Below are positions 13,291 to 24,192 of a stretch of DNA of 64,000 nucleotides, piece after piece; position 1 is the first letter of the stretch, and each line of letters starts with the position of its first letter. The stretch is taken from NCBI GenBank assembly GCA_030407085.1, contig CM059584.1, positions 100,191,001 to 100,255,000 of the forward strand, read 5' to 3'. The notes below the pieces were generated by a model that searched no databases, had not been told where the DNA came from, and saw only the letters and a program-made list of their open reading frames with translations. The DNA is from Trichopria drosophilae (lineage: Eukaryota; Arthropoda; Insecta; Hymenoptera; Diapriidae). Both the position numbers and the translations under genes were made by a program.

Positions 13291-13475
13291 GTGTTGTACT
13301 GAATGTGTGACTTCGTAGTTTAATTTTCTGTAGTGTATGAACACAAATATCTGTACTTTTTAATTAGTTTGTCAAGAAAGATGAAATCAGTACTTTAATC
13401 ACCCAGTAAGTATTACGAAGAAAAATCGTCCTTAGATACTTTATCACGCCGTGGCACAAAATTTATCAAACTCAC

Positions 13476-13651
13476 CTCGATCTGCAATGTATAGACACCG
13501 CCACGAAAGCTGCCAGGAACGTATACCTCTTCTTCGAAAATCCAGAGAACCTTCGTGTAGGTGGGCTCAGCACAAAACTCAACGGCGACCTCGATCGCTT
13601 CGCCAGAGTTGGTTGTCAACGTCTGCGATGGCGGATGTACCACTGGTCGAC
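13476..13651 (-). CDS. Immunoglobulin-superfamily membrane protein, penultimate coding exon
   Basis: This exon encodes the first half of the Ig domain completed by the exon at 4991-5251. It starts after the acceptor GCTTTTGGTTCCAG with two bases of a split codon (phase 1 entry) and ends at GAG/GTGAGT in phase 0. Residues run GRPVVHPPSQTLTTNSGEAI, then a B strand with cysteine (VAVEFCAEP), then a C strand with the core tryptophan (TKVLWIFEEE), then YVPGSF and YTLQIE. Cysteine then tryptophan about ten residues later is the Ig signature. The reading frame carries on exactly into AVETQACYRS of the next exon, with no stop. The frame upstream meets TGA 34 bases beyond the acceptor, supporting a splice rather than a start here. 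Earlier exons lie upstream on the minus strand and were not found. Confidence 0.8.
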
Positions 13652-13689
13652 CTGGAACCAAAAGCGGGACAATTCTTTGAGTTCACCTC

Positions 13690-15946
13690 TTGGTGAGTCG
13701 CTTTTCCGGGTTAACGATAAATCTCTCTCCCGCTTTCCGTTAAGAGACACTTTTACTCGGCTTTCCCGGTTCACGTTCGCATCGCGAGGAAATTCAATTT
13801 TCCTCCTCCCATGTGATTGCCATTGCTGCCTTCACATGCAATATTTAACGAACAATTTCTCCGCTTACATTACAGAATTATAATAGCGTTCATATCAAGT
13901 TATTTCGTTTTTATATGCATCTACATCCATGGAACTTTTAGATATTGCACGACTACTCATGAATATGATTAACCAAATAAACTAAATTGATAAACATCGA
14001 TGAATGATAATTGACAAATTTCTGGTGTATATACTTAGATATGATAAACATCTCTCCGATTTTTGCCACATATGAATAGTGGCAGGATTCATTTTGAAAT
14101 AGGAGCAGCGTCCTATAATTGCTAATAATATTGTCATTAGAGAAATTCAGAATGAAATCTAAATAATGGTAATTACGTTTATCGTACACTACAAGTACTC
14201 AGTAATAATAACAACACCTTATGCTAAATGAAAAATAGAAATTTATATCCCTGTAATCAGAGGTCATTTGTAAAGCAACTCTGTGGAGCTGTGGCGAGTC
14301 TTTTGGCATTACTGTATCGTCATTTTCTTTCGTATCATTTTGTCTTTATATTTTGTATTGCCAATAAAGACGATTATTATTATTGTTCGTCTATACAAGA
14401 GTCACCATGTCGGACCTCGGACAGAAAAATATGTAAATCCAAAACGTTGTTGAAGAACATGCGTGCAAGATCCCATATTATTAAACCACTTACTTTAGGA
14501 ACATAAAAATGTTATATCATCACATAAACAATCGTCTAATTTTTGTCAGTTATCGTAGAGTAAGTGTAGAGTAAGGTAAAGTCCACATTCATTAGTCATC
14601 GTTTTACCTAATTCTGTTAGCAGCATCAGTTTCCAATAATAATACAAAAAGTATTAAAATATATGTAAAAGCTGCCAGCTTATGAAATTTAATTTTAACT
14701 TAAGAAAGTAAAAAATTCTATCTGATAAATGTTAACATCGTTGATTAGTTTGGCAAAAGGAGAAAAAACAAGTGTTTTTATAAGTAAATCACGAAACTTT
14801 GTATTGAATTAAGTAACAGTTATTGTAAAGGTCATTAGTGAAATTAAAGTGAAGGAATGGGTTAATATTGACGAGCCTATCTCAAGTTCGCAAAACTTTG
14901 CCTGCACTGTAAAAAAAACTTCTAAAATGCTTCCGTTTCATCTACATTAATTCATCATATTCTAGAAAAATTAGTTTAGAAAAATTAATATACTGTACAT
15001 TAAATGTACCTGAAATTTCGTGACATTTTTAACAGTGTGCTTTAGTAGCCACAGTCTCGTGTTAAATATTCAGGATTTTTTTTCAAACATTCGATGATTT
15101 GTCTGAAAAGCTGAAAAGTAAGAAGCAGAGACGATAGATTTTAATAAGTTGTATTTTTTTTCCTTGCTATACTGCGCGTAACTAGTGACTAAAATATAAA
15201 AATATTAGGATAAAAAATGAAACTGAATGATTCTTATTATTAGCAGTGGATAGTTTGCGTTGAAAAAATTGACTTCCTTAAGTTGATACCTTGGTTTAAA
15301 ATTCTGTAAAATTTAAACTTGGCGCTAACTATATTATCCTCGTTGAATCAAATGTAGAAGTACAATAAAGAACTCTTATCAATGTAAACTTTTTATCCCA
15401 TCTAGCGGTCAGAGCAGCGTTGCGAGAACCCTATATCGAGTAATTTCGAAACGGCGCTTATTTAAACGTGTAATTCTCTAAAGGCTGAATTAATAAATAG
15501 TCTATTCAAAAGTTGAAATTTGACACCAAATCTAATTGCACTAACATAACGATATTTATTACAAATCTATTACTAACAGAGTAAAGATGCAGTTATAAAC
15601 AAACTTATTTTTCCTATATGGGCTGCTCGATATACAAAAATTCTTTCTGGTTTCAAGTGGTAACGAGAAATTTATTGTTACATTAGAATGTAACTTTTCT
15701 TTATATGATGAATCATAGTTTATTAGTAATCAAAAAATAAGTATTCTCTATGTAAATATGACCAACTTTGATACCAGAAAACCAACAATGAAAAAGTCGA
15801 TTTTAGTTTCATAAAAATGGATAAATCTCACGTTCATGAGTGTATCGATAAAAAAAGTACGAACATTTCAATTGTGAAATGATACATCTAAACAGAAAGC
15901 CTACGGAATATAAAATTAAATATCCTCTTATGTTTAATAGTACATT
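13690..15946. other. AT-rich DNA, no gene seen
   Basis: Probably more intron of the immunoglobulin gene, as its earlier exons must lie at higher coordinates. Open frames at 13953-14189 and 14228-14506 show no features of a protein family. Confidence 0.4.
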
Positions 15947-16068
15947 ACCTAACAAGGGTGTGAAGTATACTTTTACGCGGGGGTCGGGAACTTTACACAT
16001 GACTCGGCGCCTCGTATGTATGGTTCCCGTCCCGTGCGTAACAGTTATACTTTACACACGTGTTAGGT
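15947..16068. mobile_element. Short inverted-repeat element, ACCTAACA ends
   Basis: It begins ACCTAACAAGGGTGTGAAGT and ends ACTTTACACACGTGTTAGGT, which are inverted copies of each other over about 24 bp. The middle also holds inverted GGTCGGGAACTTT / GGTTCCCGTCCC segments. No coding capacity. Confidence 0.5.
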
Positions 16069-16085
16069 ATCCTATTTTTTGTATT

Positions 16086-16257
16086 TGCGCGCGTAAAGTG
16101 AGTGCGTAAAGTTTTGATGCCTGTTTGAGTGCGTAAAGTATAACTTTACGCACGACCGGTCATTTTACGAATTTCGTCGTCGGGAGTGCATAAAAGTTTA
16201 CTTTACGAGCGAAAGATAGGAATCAAAAGTATTTTACGCACGAACTTTACGCCCGCA
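16086..16257. repeat. Iterated GCGTAAAGT motif in both orientations
   Basis: The words GTGCGTAAAGT and ACTTTACGCAC recur about seven times, forward in the first half and inverted in the second, so the stretch can fold on itself. It adjoins the element at 15947-16068, which contains the same word, so the two may be parts of one larger foldback. Confidence 0.6.
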
Positions 16258-16507
16258 ATTACAAAAAAACAATTTTATAGCTCAATGTTTTCTTTTTTCA
16301 ATTTTTCGAATGTTTTGTAGACTGCGACCTCAATTATTGTCGATTTGTTATTACGTTTCTTAGAATTTTCCTCTATAAATTATATAGACTTTCTAATTTA
16401 TATAAACGATATTCAAATTAAAATGTGTAGAATATTAATTAAAACTGCGGAACCGTACTTATATATTGTATTATTCATTTCCTGAACGACATTCTTCTTT
16501 CGTATAT

Positions 16508-16963
16508 GGTGACACGACTATTCAACACATAACTTTTCAACACAAGTATGTTTTCACCACAAGATAACTTCATCATAAACATTTCATCATAACATTTTTC
16601 AACAAATGACCAATTCAACATAACATTTTAACAGAATAGATTAAGTTAGGTTAGATTAGGTTATAAGGTTAGATTAGGTTATATGGTTATGTTAGGTTAG
16701 GTTATAAGGGTAGTTAAGTTATGTTAGGTTAGGTTAGGTGAAGTTAGGTTAGGTTAGATTTTTGCATTATTTTGCATGTATAATATATAATTGTTATTTT
16801 CAAATTAAACGAATTTTTTTTTGGTTCGTGTCAAAGTGATCACGTGACGAAATGTTTGTGTCGAAATTATTGTACGTTGAAAAGTCGTATATTGAACTGA
16901 TGTACGTTGAATTTCTGTGATAAAATGTCGTATGTTTTAAAAGTGGTGGATTGTCGTAGTACC
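16508..16963. mobile_element. Foldback element with TTCAACA iterons and TTAGG core, 9-bp TSD
   Basis: Exact 9-bp direct repeats TTCGTATAT flank it at 16499-16507 and 16964-16972. The ends are GGTGACACGAC and the reverse complement of GGTACTACGAC. The left arm repeats TTCAACA/TTTCATCATAACA words; the right arm carries their inverted forms (ACGTTGAA, TGTCGTATG). The centre (about 16637-16760) is a degenerate run of TTAGGT/TTAGG words. A related left end is present at 27714. It encodes nothing. Confidence 0.65.
16637..16760 (+). repeat. Degenerate telomere-like (TTAGG)n tract
   Basis: GGTTA/TTAGG units in one orientation, interrupted by variants such as TTAGATTAGG and TTATAAGG. TTAGG is the ancestral insect telomere repeat; here it is interstitial and lies inside the foldback element at 16508-16963. 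Confidence 0.7.
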
Positions 16964-17845
16964 TTCGTATATATGTACTTCAAGTTTAAAAGAAAATTAC
17001 CCTTTTAAATAAAGCATCACATCTTTTTAACAGCTAAAATCAATATTTAATTTAACCTAAGTATTTCTTATTTACGTTGCCAATATGACCACTATAATGT
17101 CGTATCTATAATTTCTTCATAAAAAAATTATGTTTTATATTTTTTAATTAAAAGTATTAAAGAAAATGTTTTAATAACATAATAATCATTTAAAAATTGT
17201 AGATAAAATTCGCATCTAAACAGTTCAATTACACGATATGAACATAAGTATAATTAGTCATACCAACAATGATACTGATTTAGTATTCAATGAAATATTT
17301 TGTAAAGTAAATTTTCATGTTGTGACCAAATCCAATTCTTATTTTAAATACGAATTAGTATTTTACGTATATCACTTCAAATATTCTAATTATTTTTGAG
17401 GTTACTAATGTCAAAATTTAACAGTCGATGTATTCAGATATAAACGGTTGTTTCTTTCAAGCCTACGTTTTACTCGCCTCTTGTCTTAATTCCCTGCTGA
17501 GTGCGCAGTAGATATAGGCATACCACTAAGATACTCTCTCGACAAGTAGAAATAAATGATCTTATAACATAGCAGTCACTCTTACTGAGCTTTTTCAGGA
17601 AGCTTAGAATATTTCAGCAATTATCAAGATTTAGCAATCTCAGATTAGCAAAGATTGCATGATTCCTTTTCTGAATCAATTTGTTGTCCAAAATTTAATG
17701 AAATGATACTGAAAAATGCATGTAAGATGCATTTAATCAAAACACTAAACCTTCATTACAAAAGCTCATTCTCATGCATATAGTGGACAGGCAATTCAAA
17801 ATACGTAAAAAAAAATTAAAAGTACACTTTTTTAGTATAAGTAGG

Positions 17846-18386
17846 GGAGAACGGGGTAATTCCGACCTACCTAAGCAAAATTGATTTTTGAGGTAGAGAA
17901 TGATTTAATGAATTTGTACGTTATGCTTTTTTAAAGTGTATTGCATGAGTAAACATTTATCGATATTATTAATACCTTGTTATAGGTCTATTATAGGATT
18001 ATACCTCCATTAGTAAAAAATTGCAATTCTTTAGATTCTGTCAAAGTATGGGTAATTCGGACCCCTAAAGGTGTAATTCCGACCGCGTTTATTTTCAGCA
18101 CAATTTCGTAGTGATTTATATGTTTAATTTACATTTATTAATAATAAGTAAAGAAGATAATATTTTGTTATCACAATAACTTGTTTATGTACAACACTAC
18201 GTACATAGATCACATACCTACTCTACGTTGTTGATCAAAAATGAAAACGCAAAATGTAGAAAGAAAAAAAAATCAACACATTCGTGATACATTATATACA
18301 ATGTATACATAATATTGCATAATATGGTTGTGATAAATAGCAAACGAAAATAAACTCGAAAAAGGACGGTCACAATTACCCTGCAC
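17846..18386. repeat. Repeat with GGGGTAATTCCGACC ends
   Basis: The left end reads GGGGAGAACGGGGTAATTCC, followed at 18048-18085 by direct variants GGTAATTCGGACCCC and GGTGTAATTCCGACC. At about 18366 there is an inverted-looking GGTCACAATTACCCTGCACG. This suggests a degraded inverted-repeat element; boundaries are approximate. Confidence 0.4.
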
Positions 18387-18495
18387 GTTTGTTATTTAAA
18401 AAAATACACGCACTTAAAAACACACTCTCATCTCACTAAAAACCAAATTGATTTCATTAAATACACGGAAAGAAACAAACACGACTGAGCGCTCG

Positions 18496-18621
18496 CTGGA
18501 GAGCACTGGTTACTCTCTGGAAAGCACTGGATACAGTCCGTCAGACTCGCGTCCGACGCGACAGCTGATTCCTGTCAGCGCATGGGTCACTACTTTCCAG
18601 AGAGTAACCAGTACTCTCCTC
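18496..18621. repeat. 29-bp near-perfect inverted repeat (MITE-like)
   Basis: Left arm 18496-18524 starts CTGGAGAGCACTGGTTACTC; right arm 18593-18621 is its reverse complement with about three mismatches. The 68-bp spacer is GC-rich. Related words (GGAAAGTACT, ACTACTTTCC) recur to about 18702, so a larger composite of the same motif spans roughly 18490-18720. No coding frame supported. Confidence 0.55.
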
Positions 18622-19092
18622 ACAGTAACCATTCCTTTCTCAGGCAGTACTCCGCCGAGAGCATCCTGTCCTCTCTAGGAAAGTACTCACTACTTTCCGG
18701 ACACAAACAGCCACTGCGCATACAGTACTGACATCTGTGTGGACAGTCATTAAACCCAATTACATTACGTCAAACACACATACAATGTATATGAACACAG
18801 ATGTGTTAAGAAATAAATTCTTATTAATAATGATGCGATTGTTCATTAGCAAACATTTAACCACATTATGTGGTCGTTTATTAAAATTTGCACTATTTGA
18901 TATAAGTAAACAATATAAGATCTAAAATCCCAGACAAATAGAAAAATACTTTTTGGTGTGATATAAGTCATCGATAAGAGATAATTATACAACATAAGTT
19001 TATAGCTCTTCATGAAATTAGAAATTTTCTTCATATTTTAAATTCATTAAGCTACTACTAGGTTTTAATCACTAATAAAGAATTTCAGGATC

Positions 19093-19715
19093 AACGTATA
19101 CATTTTAACCAACGACAATGAAATTTACATAAGATTGGTTTATACGAAGAATGTTGCAATACATTTATGCTTCGATAAAGATCTGTCATGTTTAATTCTT
19201 GCTCTTCGATGATCTATTTCAGACCAAGCTTCATGTTTTTAACTATCAGTAATGAAACTTTCATCAATGAAACCACTTCTCTATTTCAATCACTAATAAT
19301 GAATCGCTAGTGTACGTATACATTTTAATCAGCCACACTGAAATTCAGATAAAATTGGTTTATACGAAGAATGTTGTAATACATTTATGCTTAGATAAAG
19401 ATCTGTCATGTCTAATTAACATAAATGTATTACAACACTCTTCGTATCAACCAATTATATCTGAATTTCACTCTGGCTGATTAAAATGTATATGTACCCT
19501 AGAAATTCATTATTAGTGATTGAAATATAGAAGTGGTTTCATTGATGAAAGTTTCATTACTGATAGTTAAAAAAATGAAACTTGGTCTGAAATAGATTAT
19601 CGATAAGCAAGAATTAGACATGACAGATCTTTATCGAAGCATAAATGTATTACAATATTCATCGTATAAACCAATTTTAGTAAATTTCATTGTCGCTGAT
19701 TAAAATGTATACGTT
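19093..19715. mobile_element. Long foldback (about 620 bp) with nested repeats
   Basis: The ends are AACGTATACATTTTAA and its inverted copy TTAAAATGTATACGTT. The left arm contains two direct copies (about 19134 and 19358) of a unit including TTGGTTTATACGAAGAATGT and AAGATCTGTCATGT; inverted copies lie at about 19422 and 19610. The axis is near 19405, with an inner hairpin GTTGTAATACATTTATG / CATAAATGTATTACAAC. No coding capacity. Arms are similar enough for a stable hairpin if transcribed. Confidence 0.8.
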
Positions 19716-20696
19716 AAGCCTAAAATTGGGCCCCCGCCCCCCTCTCACCACGCTTTAACTAATTTCGGCGAATTTACGTCACACGTGCTATAAAATAGTA
19801 TACGATACACGGGTGAAAGTAACATATTCTTGTATCGTAATGTACAATTAACATTATACATAGAAAGTGTCAACAATTGTATTCATGTACATATTTATTA
19901 AATTTTGCTTTCTTCAAAAAAACCGCGACGCGCTTTGCGTGAAACATCCTAATAGTAAAGACAAAAATAATCTTAAACTTGATCATAGTTTAAATGCAAC
20001 TTTGCATCCGAAAATAATTGTTACACAACAAATGCTGAAGACAACAAAATACGGTAAAAAAATTTTTCTTCTAAAAATTTGAAATAATTTCAGCCAATAG
20101 ATAATTAAAAAATGAAACTTTTTGTTTCTTAAACATTTTTTATATCACGTTAATTTTCCGAGATATAGCAGACTGAAAAAAATCACATTAATTTGTTCAA
20201 AATTGAATAAGTATTTGTAAAGAAATATTAGACAAAAGCCCGAAGAGGCAAATTAAAGCTATGGGAATTACCTTTCGATTACACGTGGTACATTTCTCCT
20301 GTAATCATTTAAAAAAAAATGTGAGCGGATTGAAAAAGAAAAAAATAATACGAAAAAATGACTTTAGTAAATCAAGCATAATTTGCGGAGAAATGTATAT
20401 ATTGAAATGAAAGCTGAAAGTCTCCTCTTTAATTCCCATTTTTTATTTTTCCCGTCCATTGACTTGGCCATGAGATATCAACATTTTAATTTAGCCAAAA
20501 TTCCGCAAAGGTGAGCTCATACTTTTGAGCGGTACTGTACATATTTTCAATCGATTAGTAAGTATCAATAAATTAAGCGTAATTAAAATCAGAATTGGAT
20601 GACTTAATAGTCTTCTCTTACACTTAATTTTCGTTTTTATTTGTTTCATTTGGGGTTGAGGATGATTTTTTCTGACGTGTTTAAAAAAATTCAATT
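19716..20696. other. AT-rich DNA, no gene seen
   Basis: A short GC-rich tract (GGGCCCCCGCCCCCC) at about 19728 directly abuts the foldback element. The rest holds only short chance frames. Confidence 0.4.
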
Positions 20697-20776
20697 TTGG
20701 GGCTAAGTGGGTGGGGCAAAGTTGGATGTATTCCTTTTTGATTTAGATTCACAGAGATATGTAAGAATTCTCTTTT

Positions 20777-20795
20777 CCTCTCTCTCTCTTTCTTT

Positions 20796-20842
<47 letters not shown>
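20777..20842 (+). repeat. (CT)n microsatellite
   Basis: Imperfect CT/CCCT/TTTC start that becomes a pure (CT)n run of about 18 units from about 20806. Confidence 0.95.
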
Positions 20843-20843
<1 letters not shown>

Positions 20844-20898
20844 AGTTGTCTCCACGGCTCATAGTGGCCAGGACACTAATAAATAAATTTTTAATCAA

Positions 20899-20918
20899 TC
20901 TCTCTCTCTCCCCCTCTT

Positions 20919-20962
<44 letters not shown>
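20899..20962 (+). repeat. (CT)n microsatellite, second tract
   Basis: CT repeats interrupted by CCCC and TTTC near the start, then pure to 20962. It is separated from the first tract by about 56 bp of non-repeat sequence. Open frames reading SLSLSL or REREREREKE through both tracts are artefacts. Confidence 0.95.
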
Positions 20963-20964
<2 letters not shown>

Positions 20965-21262
20965 CATCTTTCCCTCTCTCTCCCTCCTCGCTCTCTTTCT
21001 CTGTTTCTGTCAAACCTTTCCAGAAGTAATTTTAACAACCCGTCCCACTTTGCCCTTGGATTTTCAGATTTCTCAAAAAAAAGTTTTTTCGTTAAATTTA
21101 AATTTGGAATATTAAACAGATACTTTTTTTTTAAATGCGTTTCATAATAAGTTAGTTGAGGACCTAAATAAGGGTTTCTAAACCACACCTAACCATTCTT
21201 GTGTCCCATATTTTTTTTATACAAGTTTTTCCAAAACTATCCCACTTTGCCCCTACGTCTCC

Positions 21263-22076
21263 TATAAAAATTATTCTCTACACGAGTATGTTTTTAGTAT
21301 CAAATATTTTTTTCGAAAATACTGTTTATTTATGTCAAACAGCGTACAAAATGATTTTTTATGAAAAAATTTTCAATTTTTTATTACCAAATGGTCGGTG
21401 TGGGTGCGTATATGAACTGCGTATGTGAATGAGATATCTTCGCTCAAAATCATCAATGACCAACAATGTGGACGCAACAAGAAACTGAGCCCTATGAGCG
21501 GTTAGTTCATAGGGAATAATCTCATTATCTATTAGTTGCACGCGCGCCAGTGAATGTGTACATAACACTCAAGCACGCACTCACATACATACAAATTCGT
21601 TGACGGTTGGATATGCTTAGAAAACGTCACTATTGGATAAACTACATCCGATTTTTAAAGACTAATATTATTACATAATTATGATAATCATATTTCTATC
21701 GTTTAAATATCTGGTACTGATAGTCTGAAACATCTTGTATGTACATCTGTACTTAGTTTAAATCGATATCCAGATAAAATCAAAAGAATTTTATCCCTCA
21801 AATTTGCATCCTATCTAAATTTGTCCATCTTGTAACCTCTTAGTAGGGTGAATCTCATTATTATTTATCAGTTTAGTAGTAAATCGAGAAAGATACATGC
21901 ATACCCCATTATTAATACGTTTTTTAGGGAATTGACATCAAACGCCAAGCTATAACTATCTATACACCAAATTTAGAAACGCATGAAATTTATTTGCTAC
22001 CCTCGGTGTAAACAGGTTCATCGACGAGATTTTCAACACACTTATCATAAGAACGTCGTAGGGATGCTGATTTCGT
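21263..22076. other. AT-rich DNA, no gene seen
   Basis: No recognisable gene or structured repeat. Open frames at 21359-21568 and 21956-22225 (minus) do not resemble any family. Confidence 0.4.
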
Positions 22077-22594
22077 TTGACGCTTGAATTATTTGATCTC
22101 TGTCCTAACGAAATAAAACGAGTTAGATACGAGAGGCAATCAAAGGTTAACCAAACCAGCGACCCGCAGGATTGCGGAACTAATTCAATCCAACAAATAT
22201 ATCGAAATTCGCAGGGCGGTTTCATGGATTATTTAATCAAGAGAAGGGAGCGCTCTCGCAGCGGAGATCTCGAGACGCGGCATATTTACGCAAAGAACGA
22301 GTGTTGTCTCTGGCAGTGTACCGAGGGTCTCATCTCGAATTCTAGTTATTCCGGTAATTTTAGTAGAGGAATATTCATGAGCGTCTCTCCGGATGCCGTT
22401 CCGCGTGTATTCACGTTATAGCCATGAAGGCTGAGACGGTTGACGGGCCCCGTTTGTTGTCATTGGGTCAAAATATTCGCTTTATGGAGCAGGAAATCCA
22501 GGCAGATGAGATAGCGAATGTCCAAAAGCATGTGCCTACAATTTTGCTTCAATTAATCGGGGCGAACGATGCGGACACCGATGATGTACTATGA
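22077..22594 (+). pseudogene. Decayed protein-coding block, family not recognised
   Basis: A GC-richer block with protein-like frames that change register. Frame one runs 22077-22421 and includes FMDYLIKRRERSRSGDLETR. Three bases after its stop, another frame starts with ATG at 22424 and runs 56 codons to TGA at 22592-22594. It includes LLSLGQNIRFMEQEIQADEI and ends in the acidic LIGANDADTDDVL. A third frame gives RRIAELIQSNKYIEIRRAVSW before a stop. Such patches of plausible protein in different frames suggest one former coding sequence broken by frameshifts, for example a retrocopy or the relic of a mobile element. I cannot name the source. A chance origin remains possible because GC-rich DNA has fewer stops. 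Confidence 0.35.
22424..22594 (+). CDS. Intact 56-codon frame at the end of the decayed block
   Basis: Starts ATGAAGGCTGAGACG and reads without a stop to TGA. The product is soluble, mixed-charge and probably helical in the middle (FMEQEIQADEIANVQKHV), then hydrophobic (PTILLQLIG), then acidic. It could be the C-terminus of the broken gene described for 22077-22594 rather than an independent small protein. No family recognised. Confidence 0.25.
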   Translation: MKAETVDGPRLLSLGQNIRFMEQEIQADEIANVQKHVPTILLQLIGANDADTDDVL

Positions 22595-23949
22595 CCTAAA
22601 CTGTACTATGGCAAAAACCAATCATGAATTTTCTGTATGACATAAATAGTTATAAAACATTCCATCATGGAGTGTAAATTGCACACACTAAAGATATATT
22701 GTGGGAGATTTAACCTTGACTACAGTGGCTATTACAATAGAAAGTTCTGTATCAAAATAACACAGGATCAAACAAAAATTTGTTTCGAGATCACTTGAAT
22801 CTGAAATAGTGGATCTTATAGATTTTTGGCCGCTAAAAATGCATCCGTTATTCGATTTGGCCTTGATCATGAAGTTGAATTTGATATGCAATTTTCAAGG
22901 TCGCGGATGTCTCCTGAACATTATCTGATATTTTTTTCGTATTGAGCGCATCCAAATACGTTGAAAAGCACTCATAACTCGCCAAATCAAAATATTTACA
23001 TTGAACTTTGTATTTGACCTTGAAATGCGGTTTTCAAAGTCGAGAATGTGTCCTGAACATTTTTCTTGACTTTTTTCGTATTCAGTGCATTCATATACGT
23101 AGAAAAGCACTCCTAACTTGCCAAATTAAATTTTGAACATTGGACTTTACGTTCCAGTTTGTCAGGCACTTCACGTGACATATTCTTTCATTTTATGCAC
23201 AAATATTGTGTAAAAAGAAAGTCGAATTTCAATGTAAAAATCCACGCCCTTAAAAGGTTAATCATTTTGTAGACATATAAGGATATGCTTTACGTTTTAA
23301 ACGATTTAATGTGTTAATTTAATTTATTGTGTCGTTTATAGTTAATTTCTCTTTTACTTTTATAGATGAGCTATTTCGGGAAAAAGATGTCATTCGTTAT
23401 TAACGATTGTTATTATTATTAAACTTAATTATTCGCCATTTCGATCTTATGCGCAGCATGAAATTCTGGCGAATTACTCGATGGAACATCCAATCGTATT
23501 TCTTTATTAAATATCGCCATAATTGCTGATGTTATATAAGTTCAACCTGATAACTTGTTAACATTTTCTGTTATTCCAATATCATGATTTTAAAGACAAT
23601 TAGAAAATAATACATGGTACATATAAAATTAATCCGGTAAGCTTTCAAATATCTTCGAAATGACGTCGTATAAAAATTGTATACAAATACCGATGAATTA
23701 GAACAATCCCATGAAATGAACGGTATCATCTGTACGTATTTTTAAGACAAACTGTTGGTAAATTCCTAACATTAATTTTAGAAAATTTCATACAAATCGA
23801 ATGACCTATTTAGTACAGATTCATGAAGATAAATTTATCGTTGATCGAATTGCGTGGCAAATGTTGGAAAAGGACGACACTCGAAGTTCACCGAGTTTTG
23901 ACGCTATCCGCGCGAGGATTCACTCGGATTCTCATATCTTAAGAAGATA
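22595..23949. other. AT-rich DNA with a local direct repeat
   Basis: No gene recognised. A direct repeat of about 125 bp is visible: TGTCCTGAACATT, TTTTTTCGTATT, GCATTC and GAAAAGCACTC occur in order at about 22910-22980 and again at about 23047-23125. This is a diverged tandem pair. Confidence 0.45.
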
Positions 23950-24192
23950 TCATCTGTATCCATTCAAAAGCGGATGATAATGTTCGTAGTCTTCACCATT
24001 GTCGCGGGGTATGGATGCTGTACTGCTATCGTCCAGCCTGTTGGCGCTGCCGGCCCTTTGTTCGGAATGTTCATTAAAACCTTCTAAGCGGCTTTGCGTT
24101 AGAGTTTGGATTATAATGTCCCTCGGAAAATTCCCCACGGAAACTCGAAACACGTTTCTTTACGCCGGACTTATAGAACTTTTCACGAAAAT
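23950..24192 (-). pseudogene. C-terminal tail of an unidentified protein, one apparent frameshift
   Basis: On the minus strand a frame reads FYKSGVKKRVSSFRGEFSEG and HYNPNSNAKPLRRF, then hits TAA. In the next register the reading continues through EHSEQRAGSANRLDDSSTAS and IPRDNGEDYEHYHPLL to a TGA at 23950-23952. The switch is at AGGTTTTAAT (about 24079), a short T run, so a one-base indel, in the animal or in the assembly, would join the two halves. The composition, basic then Ser/Asp-rich then Tyr-rich, fits a cytoplasmic tail of a receptor or channel; I cannot name it. No clean acceptor was found at the 5' side. It lies on the same strand as the immunoglobulin gene but nothing shows that they are joined. 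Confidence 0.35.

Larger units (their letters stand above)
5252..13475 (-). other. 8.2-kb intron of the immunoglobulin gene
   Basis: Bounded on the minus strand by the donor CGAG/GTGAGT at 13476/13475 and the acceptor TTACAG/GCC at 5252/5251. It contains several inverted-repeat elements (5368-5896, 10412-11172, 12225-13290). Its otherwise AT-rich sequence shows no gene I can support. A GC-richer patch at 9740-9960 includes a plus frame broken by one TGA; I see no recognisable product. Confidence 0.75.
20697..21262. repeat. Repeat region with CT microsatellites and CCCACTTTGCCC words
   Basis: GTGGGGCAAAGTTGG near 20709 and the inverted words CCCACTTTGCCC (about 21043) and ATCCCACTTTGCCCCTAC (about 21239) suggest the ends of an inverted-repeat element. 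It contains the two CT tracts listed separately. Confidence 0.45.

Noticed and set aside
13451..13883. Plus-strand open frames opposite the Ig exon
   Set aside because: They are shadows of the minus-strand exon, which has splice sites and Ig residues.
20749..21188. Open frames with Arg-Glu or Ser-Leu repeats
   Set aside because: They are translations of the CT microsatellites.
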